Source: Candidatus Gemmiger stercoripullorum
GTDB taxonomy: Bacteria; Bacillota; Clostridia; Oscillospirales; Ruminococcaceae
Length of the DNA stretch: 59,146 bases
Reading direction: 5' to 3'
Assembly: GCA_019119365.1 (NCBI GenBank)
Contig: DWXD01000024.1
Location: 1-59,146, forward strand
In this document: piece by piece, positions 25,919 to 34,607 of the stretch
Numbering within the stretch: position 1 is the first letter of the stretch
Layout of the letters: every line of letters starts with the position of its first letter
The notes under the pieces: model-generated
What the model saw: only the letters and a program-made list of their open reading frames with translations
The model's database searches: none
What the model was told of the DNA's origin: nothing
Position numbers and translations under genes: made by a program

Positions 25919-27121
25919 ATGCAATACCGCAATGATAAGACCGGCCGCCCGCTGAGCGTGCTGGGCTACGGCTGCATGCGCTTTACGCGCAAGGGCGCGG
26001 GCATCGACCTGGACAAGGCCGAGCGCGAAGTGATGGCGGCCATAAACGCCGGGGTCAACTACTTTGACACCGCCTACATCTACCCGGGCAGCGAAGCCGC
26101 GCTGGGCGAGATCTTAGAGCGCAACCACTGCCGCGACCGCGTCTGCATCGCCAGCAAGCTGCCGCAGTACCTTGTGCGCGGCGCGGGGGACTTTGAGCGC
26201 TATTTTGCCGAGGAGCTGCGCCGCCTGCGCACTGACCATATCGACTATTATCTCATGCACATGCTGACCGATGTCGAAAGCTGGCGCAAGCTCGAAGCCG
26301 CGGGCGTGCGGCAGTGGCTGGCCGAAAAGAAAGCGGCCGGGCAGATCGGGCAGGCGGGGTTCAGCTTCCACGGCTCGACCGCGATGTTTGAGCGCCTGCT
26401 CGACTGCTATGACTGGGATTTCTGCCAGATCCAGTACAACTATATGGACGAAAACAGCCAGGCCGGGCGCGCCGGGCTGCAGGCGGCGGCCGCGCGCGGG
26501 CTGCCGGTCATCATCATGGAGCCGCTGCGCGGCGGCAAGCTGGTCACGCTGCTGCCGGAAGGCGCGCGCCGCCTGTTTGCCGCCAGCCCGCGCGGCTGGA
26601 CCCCGGCCGAATGGGCGCTGCGCTGGCTGTGGGACCAGCCGGAAGTGACCTGTGTTTTGTCCGGCATGAACAGCGTCGAGATGGTGGAGGAAAACTGCCG
26701 CATTGCGGACACTGTGCGCCCGCACACGATGCAGCAAAGCGACTTTGCGCTGCTGGAACAGGTGAAAACCGAGATCGCCCGCGGCGTCAAGGCCCCCTGC
26801 ACCGGCTGCGGCTACTGCATGCCCTGCCCCAAGGGCGTCGATATCCCCGCCGCGTTCCGCTGCTACAACGAGATGTACACCGAGAAAAAGGGCACCGGCC
26901 GCCGCGAGTACTGGCAGGTCGTCTCGCTGCGGCGGGAACCGGCCTTTGCGACCCAGTGCGTCGGCTGCGGCCGCTGCGAGCAGCACTGCCCGCAGCACCT
27001 GCCCATCCGCGCGCTGCTCAAACAGGCCGACAAAGCCCTGCGCCCCTGGCACTACCGCCTGGCCGGTTGGGTTTCCCGCAAGTACCTTTTCAGCGGGGTG
27101 AAGGGGAGAGGGGAAAATTAG
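25919..27121 (+). CDS. Aldo/keto reductase with C-terminal 4Fe-4S ferredoxin domain
   Basis: 400 residues. The barrel domain (1-275) keeps the catalytic tetrad in context: Asp and Tyr in NYFDTAYIYPG, Lys in IASKLP, His in YYLMHML. The C-terminal part has two cysteine clusters, CTGCGYCMPCPKGVDIP and CVGCGRCEQHCPQHLPI, fitting one or two [4Fe-4S] clusters. Anaerobes often carry this form, in which electrons may come from ferredoxin. AAGGAGG precedes the ATG. The stop codon TAG lies inside the first unit of a TTAGGAA repeat array, so the tail GRGEN is set by the repeat. Confidence 0.92.
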   Translation: MQYRNDKTGRPLSVLGYGCMRFTRKGAGIDLDKAEREVMAAINAGVNYFDTAYIYPGSEAALGEILERNHCRDRVCIASKLPQYLVRGAGDFERYFAEELRRLRTDHIDYYLMHMLTDVESWRKLEAAGVRQWLAEKKAAGQIGQAGFSFHGSTAMFERLLDCYDWDFCQIQYNYMDENSQAGRAGLQAAAARGLPVIIMEPLRGGKLVTLLPEGARRLFAASPRGWTPAEWALRWLWDQPEVTCVLSGMNSVEMVEENCRIADTVRPHTMQQSDFALLEQVKTEIARGVKAPCTGCGYCMPCPKGVDIPAAFRCYNEMYTEKKGTGRREYWQVVSLRREPAFATQCVGCGRCEQHCPQHLPIRALLKQADKALRPWHYRLAGWVSRKYLFSGVKGRGEN

Positions 27122-27600
27122 GAATGAGGAATGAGGAATTGAATGGGGGGAGAGGTGAGCGGCCAACCGGGAGGTGCGAAACGTAAAATTTGTTCGTAGG
27201 GGCGGGATTCATCCCGCCCGGGCAACCCCGCGGCGCCGCGAACCGGGCGGATATGGAATCCGCCCCTACAATGGGTTCTCCGCCGGGCGGGTATCCGGCC
27301 TTCCCATGTGGCCGGTCGTTGCCGGAAGGCATGTAGGGGAGGGGCATGCCCCTCCCGCAAACCCCGCGCCGCCGCGAACACCCACGGGAGGGATAAATCC
27401 CTCCCCTACGAACCACGGCAGGTCCGCGGCCAACCGGGAAACCGCGAACCCCGCGCCGGAAACACGCGGCTTTCCCGGTATATGCGGAACCTATAAAATG
27501 ACCGTAGGGCGGGATGCCCTCATCCCGCCGCACCCCGCCGCGCCGCAAACGCCCGCGGGAGGGATAAATCCCTCCCCTACGACCCACGGCAGGAAAGGGC
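27119..27600. repeat. Hairpin repeat cluster R1
   Basis: No gene lies in 27122-27721. A TTAGGAA/TGAGGAA heptamer array starts at the stop codon (27119-27140). Then come three units bounded by GTAGGG...CCCTAC: 27196-27269, 27333-27409 and 27504-27580. Each has two hairpins (GGCGGGAT..., GGGGCATGCCCC, GGGATAAATCCC and similar) joined by a GCGCCGCCGC core. Spacers such as CGGAAACACGCGG recur in the clusters at 31-33 kb. Confidence 0.88.
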
Positions 27601-27636
27601 GCTGCGGACAGCGGGCAGCCGCCTTTTTTGACAGCC

Positions 27637-27674
27637 AAAAACGCCCCGGCCAGGGGATGGCCGGGGCGTTTTTA
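27637..27674 (-). terminator. Terminator of KDG kinase
   Basis: AAAAACGCCCCGGCCA pairs with TGGCCGGGGCGTTTTT, loop GGGGA, ahead of the kinase stop on the minus strand. Confidence 0.88.
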
Positions 27675-27721
27675 TGGGAAGGTAAACCGTATAAGCGGGA
27701 AAAGCGGAAAAAGGGGCGCGA

Positions 27722-28747
27722 TCAGCGCTGGATGCGGCCGGAGCCGTCGCCGCCGGCGAGCTTCTCGACCTCGGAGACGGTGACCATGTTGTAGTCGCCC
27801 TCGATGGAATGCTTGAGCGCGGAGGCCGCCACGGCAAACTCCACGGCGTCCTGGGTGCTCTTGCCGGACAGCAGCGCATAGATCAGGCCGCCGCCGAAGC
27901 TGTCGCCGCCGCCGACGCGGTCGATGATGCGCAGCTCGTACTTTTTGCTGAAGGCGTACTCGCCGGAGGCAACGTCGTAGAGCATGGCGCTCCAGCCGTT
28001 GTCAGAGGCGGAATGGCTCTCGCGCAGGGTGATGGCGACCTTCTCAAAGCCGAACTTGTCGGCCAGCTGCTTGGCCACGCTCTTGTAGCCTTCGCGGTTG
28101 ATCTCACCGGCGTAGATGTCGGTGGCTTCGGCCTCGATGCCGAACACGTCCTTGGCGTCCTCCTCGTTGGAGATGCAGACGTCGACATACTGGCACAGGT
28201 CGGTCATGGCGGCGCGGGCTTCCTCACGGGTCCACAGCTTGCCGCGGTAGTTCAAATCGCAGCTGATCTTGACGCCATGGGCCTTGGCGGCCTTGCAGGC
28301 TTCGCGGCAGATGTCCACGACATTGGGGCCCAGCGCCGGCGTGATGCCGGTGAAATGGAACCAGTCCACGCCCTCAAAGATGGCGTCCCAGTCGAAATCG
28401 GCGGTGGAAGCCTCCTGGATGGCGGAGTGCGCGCGGTCATAGATGCACACCGAGCCGCGCTGCGAGGCGCCCTTCTCGTTGTAGTAGATGCCGACACGGT
28501 CGCCGCCGCGCACGATCTTGGTGGTGTCGACGCCGTAGCGGCGCAGGCTGTTGATGGCGCACTGGCCGATGGCATGGGCGGGCAGCTTGGTGACGAACAC
28601 GGCGTCCGCGCCATAGTTGGCCAGTGAGACCGCCACGTTGGCTTCGCCGCCGCCGAAGGTGAATTCGAGGGTGGAAGCCTGAACGAAACGCTCATAGTTG
28701 TACGGCTGCAGGCGAACCATCAGCTCGCCGAAGGTTACGACTTTCAT
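27722..28747 (-). CDS. kdgK: 2-dehydro-3-deoxygluconate kinase (PfkB family)
   Basis: 341 residues. KVVTFGELMVRL at the start, FGGGEANVAVSLA as substrate-side glycine patch (about 31-43) and DRVGGGDSFGGG as PfkB signature 2 with the catalytic Asp. It phosphorylates 2-keto-3-deoxygluconate to KDPG, which the upstream aldolase splits, completing hexuronate breakdown. ATG 28747 is spaced correctly from AAGGAG; a TTG nine bases upstream is too close. It is 213 bp downstream of eda on the same strand, with a repeat element between. Regulated by the IclR protein (inferred from the operators). Confidence 0.92.
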   Translation of the reverse strand: MKVVTFGELMVRLQPYNYERFVQASTLEFTFGGGEANVAVSLANYGADAVFVTKLPAHAIGQCAINSLRRYGVDTTKIVRGGDRVGIYYNEKGASQRGSVCIYDRAHSAIQEASTADFDWDAIFEGVDWFHFTGITPALGPNVVDICREACKAAKAHGVKISCDLNYRGKLWTREEARAAMTDLCQYVDVCISNEEDAKDVFGIEAEATDIYAGEINREGYKSVAKQLADKFGFEKVAITLRESHSASDNGWSAMLYDVASGEYAFSKKYELRIIDRVGGGDSFGGGLIYALLSGKSTQDAVEFAVAASALKHSIEGDYNMVTVSEVEKLAGGDGSGRIQR

Positions 28748-28784
28748 TGGAAACAAGCTCCTTTTATCAATAGTTTGTTAATTT

Positions 28785-28959
28785 TAGAGTTCAGAGGTTG
28801 CTTTTTTTAGAGTTCAGAGTTTAGAGTTAAGAGTTTAGATGCGGAACGCGGCTGCGCCGCGATCAAAATACGGCGCAAGGTTTCCGGCCGGTTTTTTGGA
28901 GCCGCCCGCAGGGCGGCGATCCACCAAATCTAAACTCTAAACTCTTCACTCTTAACTCT
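28785..28959. repeat. Element E1: heptamer arrays flanking a hairpin (AGAGTTT type)
   Basis: Left arrays of AGAGTTY/AGAGTTTA repeats (28785-28796 and 28805-28839) face an inverted array (28927-28959) that abuts the eda stop codon. Inside are GCGGCTGCGCCGC and GAGCCGCCCGCAGGGCGGC hairpins and the word TCCACCA. The same internal hairpin and word occur at 39303-39330 and in related form at 55080-55110. Confidence 0.8.
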
Positions 28960-29922
28960 TTATTTCTGAACCAGGTGGATCGCAAACCCGGCGATCTCAT
29001 CGGCCATATAGATGGCGGTGGTCTTGCCGTTCTTGACGACCTTCGAATCCATGTCAAACTTGACGCCGCGGCGGCCCAGGTGGTAGATGGCGCGGTCGAC
29101 GTTGTTGGTGCCGATGGCAATGTGGCCGTGGGTGCCGCGGCCCGGCTTCTTCATGATCTCGAATTCCTTCTTGCCCACAAAGATGCTGGAGTTGCCCGGC
29201 TTGACAGCCATGTTCAGCAGCAGGCCCAGCGTCTCGGCCGTCTTGGCGGCCTCGGCTTCATCCGCGCTGTTGATGCCGATGTGCGCGAGCTCCAGGCCCA
29301 GCATCGTATCCACGGCTTCGCGGCACATGGCGGTGATCTCATCCCACGCGCCGGCCTTGATCTTGTCGGACTTGCACATCCAGGTACCGCCCACGGCGAA
29401 GATCTGGTCATAGGCCAGGTAGTCGTTGACGTTCTTGGCGTTGACGCCGCCGGTGCACATCCACTTCGCGGTCTTCAGCGCGCCGCCGATGTTCTTGAGC
29501 ATCGCCACGCCGCCGTTGGCCTCGGCCGGGAAGAACTTGATGCCCTCGCAGCCCAGGTTCATCGCCTGCTGCATCTCACCGGCCGAGCAGGTGCCGGGCA
29601 TCATGATGCTGCCCTTTTCGATCACATGCTTGGTCACGTTGGGGTCAAAGCCCGGGCTGACGACGAAGGAAGCGCCCGCCGCAATGGCGCGGTCCGCCTG
29701 GTCGATGGTCAGCACGGTGCCGGCGCCCAACAGCATCTCGGGCATTTTTTCGTGGATCAGCTTGATGCAGTCCTCCGCGCAGGCAGTGCGGAAGGTGACT
29801 TCCGCCGCGGGCAGGCCGCCGTCCGCCAGCGCTTTGCACAGCGGCAGGGCTTCATCCACGCTGTTGAAAGCGATGACCGGGATGATGCCGATTTCGTAGA
29901 CACGCTCCATGATAGGGTTCAT
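28960..29922 (-). CDS. eda: KDPG/KHG aldolase with C-terminal VOC-like domain
   Basis: 320 residues, against about 210 for a plain aldolase. Residues 1-205 are the class I aldolase: Glu41 in AEVTFRT, Schiff-base Lys129 in GIKFFPAE, and GTCSAGE. Residues 211-320 add two beta-alpha-beta-like modules (LAHIGINSADEAEAAKTAET... and HIAIGTNNVDRAIYHLGRRG) that resemble a glyoxalase/VOC fold. It cleaves KDPG to pyruvate and glyceraldehyde-3-phosphate. First gene of the eda-kdgK unit, with a strong promoter and operator upstream. Confidence 0.92.
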   Translation of the reverse strand: MNPIMERVYEIGIIPVIAFNSVDEALPLCKALADGGLPAAEVTFRTACAEDCIKLIHEKMPEMLLGAGTVLTIDQADRAIAAGASFVVSPGFDPNVTKHVIEKGSIMMPGTCSAGEMQQAMNLGCEGIKFFPAEANGGVAMLKNIGGALKTAKWMCTGGVNAKNVNDYLAYDQIFAVGGTWMCKSDKIKAGAWDEITAMCREAVDTMLGLELAHIGINSADEAEAAKTAETLGLLLNMAVKPGNSSIFVGKKEFEIMKKPGRGTHGHIAIGTNNVDRAIYHLGRRGVKFDMDSKVVKNGKTTAIYMADEIAGFAIHLVQK

Positions 29923-30011
29923 AGCACATTCTCCTTTTACAACAGATTTCCTTTGTCATTGTGAACGTTGAGAAAGGACCGGACCAAATCTGCGGCGCGC
30001 GCCCCACAGTC

Positions 30012-30036
30012 GTTCCGCGCTATGGAACAGCGTTCC
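30012..30036. promoter_or_regulatory. IclR/KdgR-type operator A (eda side)
   Basis: GTTCC-N7-GGAAC-N3-GTTCC. The 17-bp core GTTCCGCGCTATGGAAC is a dyad. It lies just downstream of the predicted start of eda transcription. Operator B has the same half-site order and spacing. Confidence 0.75.
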
Positions 30037-30052
30037 GCAATTTGCTGGTTTT

Positions 30053-30081
30053 ATTATACAAAGCCAGCGCCGCCGCGTCAA
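30053..30081 (-). promoter_or_regulatory. Promoter of eda-kdgK
   Basis: TTGACG (30076-30081 on the minus strand) and TATAAT (30053-30058), 17 bp apart, near consensus. Transcription would start near 30046, leaving a leader of about 125 nt. Confidence 0.88.
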
Positions 30082-30153
30082 TCGGGCAAAATGCTGCCCC
30101 CGGGCGACCGCTTTTTGTGGGTTTTGCCCGCGTTCCGTCATCCGGCATGCCGC

Positions 30154-30182
30154 TTGCGAAAATGCCCGGTTCCTGCTATACT
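30154..30182 (+). promoter_or_regulatory. Promoter of the IclR gene
   Basis: TTGCGA (30154-30159) and TATACT (30177-30182), 17 bp apart. The start near 30189 falls within operator B, so the regulator probably controls itself. Confidence 0.78.
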
Positions 30183-30184
30183 TG

Positions 30185-30209
30185 GTTCCATAATGCGGAA
30201 CATGTTTCC
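30185..30209. promoter_or_regulatory. IclR/KdgR-type operator B (regulator side)
   Basis: GTTCC-N7-GGAAC-N3-TTTCC. Its core GTTCCATAATGCGGAAC, read on the other strand, is GTTCCGCATTATGGAAC, differing from operator A at only two central bases. Confidence 0.75.
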
Positions 30210-30305
30210 GCTCTGCGGGCTGAAAATAAAATGTGAATTTTTTGTAAACTTCACGTTCGTGTAATAAAAAGCAGGCAGAATAGAAAGCGAAAGGAGGCCC
30301 GCCCC

Positions 30306-31106
30306 ATGGCGAACGCGCCGACAGCGCCCGCCCCGCACGCCGACAGCGGCGGCGTGCAGAGCGTGGCGCGCATCTTCAAACTGATCGAGGTGCTGGCCGC
30401 CCACCCGGCCGGGGCCGGGCTGCAGGTGCTGGCCGCCGAGTGCGGCCTGGCCAAAAGCACGGCCCACCGCCTGCTGGGCAGCCTGGTGGCGCTGGGCTAT
30501 GCCGCGCAGGACCCGGCCGGCGGGCGCTACCGCCTGACCTTCAAAATGTTCGAGATCTCTTCCGGCATCGTCAACAACATGGACATCATGAGCGTGGCGC
30601 GCCTGCACCTGGAGCGCCTGAGCCAGCGCACGGCCGAAGCCGTGCACCTGGTCATCCGCGACGGCACCGACATCGTCTACATCTATAAGACGGAGTCCAG
30701 CCCCATGCGCATGTCCAGCCGCGTCGGGCTGCGCAGCCCGCTGTACTGCACCGGCGTGGGCAAGGCGATCCTGGCCACGCTGCCCGCCGCCGAAGTCGAG
30801 GACATCTGGCGGCACAGCCGCCCGCGCAAGCTGACCGGCCGCACCATCACCGACCTGGACCAGCTTAAAGCGCAGCTGGCCGAAGTGCGCCGCTGCGGCT
30901 ACGCCATCGACGACGAGGAGAACGAGCTCGGCATCCGCTGTGTGGCGCTGGCCATCCCCGGCCCGGGCGGCCGCGCCGAAAGCGCGTTTTCGATCAGCGG
31001 CCTGGCGCCCTACATGACCGACGAGCGCATCCGCCGCATCAGCGCCCTGGCCCTCGAGACCCGCGCCGACATCCTGCACGACCTGGGGCTCGAACCTGTC
31101 CGCTAG
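30306..31106 (+). CDS. IclR-family regulator of KDG metabolism
   Basis: 266 residues. The winged helix-turn-helix (about 17-75: VQSVARIFKLIEVLAAH ... GLAKSTAHRLLGSLVALGY) is followed by the IclR GAF-like effector domain with GLRSPLYCTGVGKAILA and GIRCVALAIPGPGG. It is divergent from eda-kdgK and matched to both operators. Family members such as KdgR bind KDG or its phosphate and release DNA; this is inferred. GAAAGGAGG precedes the ATG. Confidence 0.92.
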   Translation: MANAPTAPAPHADSGGVQSVARIFKLIEVLAAHPAGAGLQVLAAECGLAKSTAHRLLGSLVALGYAAQDPAGGRYRLTFKMFEISSGIVNNMDIMSVARLHLERLSQRTAEAVHLVIRDGTDIVYIYKTESSPMRMSSRVGLRSPLYCTGVGKAILATLPAAEVEDIWRHSRPRKLTGRTITDLDQLKAQLAEVRRCGYAIDDEENELGIRCVALAIPGPGGRAESAFSISGLAPYMTDERIRRISALALETRADILHDLGLEPVR

Positions 31107-31147
31107 ACTATGAACCATTAGACAAAGCGCGGCGGGGAAGATATAAT

Positions 31148-31815
31148 GGGAATGAGGAATGAGGAATTAGGAATTAAATTGGGGGCGGGCGCGCGGCCAA
31201 ACGGGAAACCGCGAACCCCGCGTTATCGCAAACCCCTGTAGGGGACGATGCTCGCATCGTCCCGCAACCCCCGCGCCGCCGCGAACGCCCGCGGGAGGGC
31301 CATGGCCCTCCCCTACAAACCGTGGAAAACGACGCGGCCGACCGGGAGGTGCGAAGCGTAAAATTTGTTCGTAGGGGCGGGATTCATCCCGCCCGGGCAA
31401 CCCTGTGCCGCCGCGAACGCCCGCGGGCGGATATAGAATCCGCCCCTACAATGGGTTTTCCGCCGGGCGGGTGTCCGCCTCCCCGTGTGGCCGGTCATTG
31501 CCGGAAGGCATGTAGGGGAGGGGCATGCCCCTCCCGCAAACCCCGCGCCGGAAACACGCGGACTTCCCGGTATATGCGGAACCCATAAAACGACCGTAGG
31601 GCGGGATGCCCTCATCCCGCCGCACTCTGCGCCGCCGCGAACACCCGCGGGAGGGATAAATCCCTCCCCTACGAACCACGGCAAGGCCCGCGGCCGACCG
31701 GGAAACCGCGAACCCCACGCCCGGATATCGCACCCGCCCCCACAAGGCTTTACCGCACGCCTTCCCCCGCCCTCAATTCCTCATTCCTCATTCCTCATTC
31801 CTAATTCCTAATTTC
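31148..31815. repeat. Hairpin repeat cluster R2, left of the glycosyltransferase
   Basis: No gene lies in 31107-31846. An AGGAAT-type heptamer array opens it (31148-31175) and an inverted array (ATTCCTCATTCCTAATTCC) closes it (31775-31815). Units include 31238-31316, 31371-31449 and one from about 31597 to 31675, plus an unclosed half unit at 31512. The blocks and spacers match those of R1 and R3 but in different order. Confidence 0.88.
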
Positions 31816-31846
31816 CCCCCCCCTTCCCCCCACAGGAGGCCCCCAC

Positions 31847-32794
31847 ATGAACTTGATTTTTTCGGCGTTTGCCGTGCTGGACGGCCACCGCGAGGGCGCC
31901 AACGCCAACCTGGGGCGCGCGGCGTATGACCGCGGCATCGTGGTGGCGCTGGCCAGCGCCCGGGCGCAAAACCCGGACTGCGCGGCGGCGCTTGTGACCA
32001 ACGCGCCGGTGCCGGAACCCTATGCCGCACAGCTGGCGGCTGCGGGCGTCGAGGTGCTGCTCTGCCCGTTCGATGCGTTCCGCTTCCCGCCCGACACGCC
32101 GTGGGCGCTGGCGTTCTACAAGCTCTGCGCGCTGCGGTGGGTGCTTGACCACACCGGCTACGAGCGTTACCTGCTGCTTGACGCCGATACCTACACCCAG
32201 CGCCCGTTTGCCGACCTCTGGCGCGAGGCGGACGAAGCCGTGCTGCTCTATCAGGTCGAGCACCCGGCCAGCCAGCCGATGGCCGCTGCCATCAGCCGCA
32301 ATTACGACCGGCTCGCGCCCGCGGGCGCGCCCCACTGCCTGACCCATTTCGGCGGCGAGCTGGTGGCGGGCAGCGCCGCGCGCCTGCGCGCGTTTGCCGC
32401 GCGCTGCGCCGCCGTCTATGACGAGATGCAGGCGGCGGGGCTCACCCCGCAGGAAGGCGACGAGGCAATTTTGGACATTGCCGCCTACCGCAGCCTGCAG
32501 GCGGGCGCGCCGGTGCGCGCGGCCAACGCCTATATCGGGCGGTTCTGGCTGGGGGCGCGGTTCTATTTCGTCTCCACCGGCTACTGCCTCACACCGCTGT
32601 GCATCCTGCACCTGCCGGGCCAGGCCAAGGCGCGGCAGCTCGTGCTGCTGTACCGGTACTATGCGCGGCGCGGGCATTTCCCGCCCGACGCCACGGTCTG
32701 GCGCTGGTGCGGCCTGCCCGCCGCCCGCCCGCCGCTGCTGCGCACCCTCTGGGTGCGGCTGCGGGCGAAACTTGCACTGAAAAGGATAAAATAA
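31847..32794 (+). CDS. Glycosyltransferase, nucleotide-diphospho-sugar type (GT8-like)
   Basis: 315 residues, no signal peptide or membrane helix. YLLLDADTYTQ (about 103-113) supplies the DxD metal/sugar-nucleotide motif of the GT-A fold, and FGGELVAGSAARL and QEGDEAIL fit the acceptor side of GT8-like enzymes. The basic C-terminus (RLRAKLALKRIK) may touch the membrane. GGAGG precedes the ATG. The gene stands alone between two long, same-oriented repeat clusters (R2, R3). The acceptor is unknown. Confidence 0.78.
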   Translation: MNLIFSAFAVLDGHREGANANLGRAAYDRGIVVALASARAQNPDCAAALVTNAPVPEPYAAQLAAAGVEVLLCPFDAFRFPPDTPWALAFYKLCALRWVLDHTGYERYLLLDADTYTQRPFADLWREADEAVLLYQVEHPASQPMAAAISRNYDRLAPAGAPHCLTHFGGELVAGSAARLRAFAARCAAVYDEMQAAGLTPQEGDEAILDIAAYRSLQAGAPVRAANAYIGRFWLGARFYFVSTGYCLTPLCILHLPGQAKARQLVLLYRYYARRGHFPPDATVWRWCGLPAARPPLLRTLWVRLRAKLALKRIK

Positions 32795-32796
32795 TA

Positions 32797-33520
32797 ATGA
32801 GGAATTAGGAATGAGGAATTAGGAATTAAATTGGGGGCGGGCGCGCGGCCAACCGGGAAACCGCGAACCCCGCGCCGGAAACATGCGGCTTTCCCGGTAT
32901 ATGCGGAACCTATAAAACGACCGTAGGGCGGGATGCCCTCATCCCGCCGCACCCTGCGCCGCCGCAAACGCCCACGGGAGGGCCATGGCCCTCCCCTACA
33001 AACCGTGGAAAACGACGCGGCGGACCGGGAGGTGCGAAGCGTAAAATTTGTTCGTAGGGGCGGGATTCATCCCGCCCGGGCAACCCCGCCGCACCGCAAA
33101 CGCCCCGGGCGGATATAGAATCCGCCCCTACAATGGGTTTTCCGCCGGGCGGGTGTCCGCCTTCCCGTGTGGCCGGTCGTTGCCGGAAGGCATGTAGGGG
33201 AGGGGCATGCCCCTCCCGCAAACCCCGCCGCACCGCAAACGCCCGCGGGAGGGATAAATCCCTCCCCTACGAACCACGGCAAGGCCCGCGGCGGACCGGG
33301 AAACCGCAACCTCCGCGATATAACAAACCCCTGTAGGGGACGATGCTCGCATCGTCCCGCAACCCCTGCGCCGCCGTAAACGCCCGCGGGAGGGCCATGG
33401 CCCTCCCCTACGAATCACGGCAAGGCCCGCGGCCGACCGGGAAACCGCGAACCCCGCCCCCACAAGGCTTTACCGCACGCCTTCCCCCGCCCTCAATTCC
33501 TAATTCCTAATTTCTCATTC
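32797..33520. repeat. Hairpin repeat cluster R3, right of the glycosyltransferase
   Basis: No gene lies in 32795-33560. A heptamer array (32797-32828) is followed by four complete units at 32923-32999, 33054-33131, 33194-33270 and 33333-33411, spaced 131-140 bp, and an inverted heptamer array (about 33493-33520). The left edge (AATTGGGGGCGGGCGCGCGG) and the right edge (CACAAGGCTTTACCGCACGC) are the same as in R2. Confidence 0.9.
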
Positions 33521-33560
33521 CCACCACCCCTCCCTCCCACCTCTACCAAAGGAGCCCACC

Positions 33561-34550
33561 ATGGAAAAGCAGTCCGCAAACCCGATGCCCAACCACCGCG
33601 ACCCCGCCCGCCTGCGGCGGATGCGCCACCTGGCCGGGCACGATGAACTGACCCCGATGATGAAAGCCATCAAGGCCGTGCACAGCGCCACGTCGTCGGC
33701 CTCGACCAGCCCCGACGACCTCGAGCGCCAGCGCGCCGGGCAGGAGCTGTTCGGCCGTCTGGTCACCCCGGCCGCCGGCCTGCGGTTCGACAGCCTCACC
33801 ATCCGCCACGGCGCGGTGCCGGTCCCGGCTGAATGGGTCAGCCAGGAGGACGGCCACGACCGCCGCCATGTCGTGCTGTACTGCCACGGCGGCGGCTACA
33901 CCTGCGGCCAGCTGGGCTATGCGCGCGTGCTGGCCAGCAAGCTGGCGCTGGCTTCGGGCTGCGATGTGCTGTCGTTTGAATACCGCCTTGCGCCCGAGCA
34001 CCCCTACCCGGCCGCCCAGCAGGACGCGCTGAGTGTGTGGGATTATATCGCCTATATGGGCTACGGCGCGCGGGACGTGCTGCTGGCCGGGGATTCGGCC
34101 GGCGGCAACCTGGCGCTGGAACTGGCGCTCAAGCTCAAGGAACAGGGCCGCCGCCAGCCGCGCGCGCTGATCCTGATGAGCCCCTGGACCAACATGACCG
34201 CCTCCGGCCCCAGCTACACCGAGCGCGCCGACATCGACCCGATGCTGACGATGGAATACATCGAATCGGTGCGCGCGGCCTACTGCGGCGAGCGCACCGA
34301 CTTCGACAACCCCTGCTTCTCGCCGCTGCTGGCCGACCTGCGCGGCCTGCCGCCCACGCTGATCCAGGTGGGCACCAACGAGATCCTGTACTCGGATTCC
34401 GAGCTTTTGTACGAGGCGATGCAGCGCCAGGGCGTGTTCTCCACGCTGGAGGTTTACGACGAATGCTGGCATGTGTTCCAGCAGATGCCCACCCGCCACG
34501 CCGCCCAGGCCATGGACAGCGTCGGCCGTTTCATCCAGCGCGTGCTGTGA
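33561..34550 (+). CDS. Alpha/beta hydrolase, hormone-sensitive-lipase family
   Basis: 329 residues. The HGGGY oxyanion motif (about 109-113), nucleophile Ser in GDSAGG (about 178-183), Asp in the DFDNP/GTNE region and late His in CWHVFQ complete the triad. It hydrolyses short acyl esters; no signal peptide, so cytoplasmic. AAAGGAG precedes the ATG. It is 57 bp upstream of an acyltransferase-like gene, and the trio with the DUF6320-like protein suggests it acts on esters or lipids made by the partner. Confidence 0.88.
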   Translation: MEKQSANPMPNHRDPARLRRMRHLAGHDELTPMMKAIKAVHSATSSASTSPDDLERQRAGQELFGRLVTPAAGLRFDSLTIRHGAVPVPAEWVSQEDGHDRRHVVLYCHGGGYTCGQLGYARVLASKLALASGCDVLSFEYRLAPEHPYPAAQQDALSVWDYIAYMGYGARDVLLAGDSAGGNLALELALKLKEQGRRQPRALILMSPWTNMTASGPSYTERADIDPMLTMEYIESVRAAYCGERTDFDNPCFSPLLADLRGLPPTLIQVGTNEILYSDSELLYEAMQRQGVFSTLEVYDECWHVFQQMPTRHAAQAMDSVGRFIQRVL

Positions 34551-34607
34551 TCCCCGCCGCTATGCCGCATTTCTGAACGCTTGACGCTCAAAAAAGGAGG
34601 TTCCGCC

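Noticed and set aside
32923-33411. CRISPR-like regular spacing (131-140 bp) of repeats in R3
   Set aside because: The repeats are 77-79 bp double hairpins that vary in sequence, the spacers recur between clusters, and no cas genes are present.
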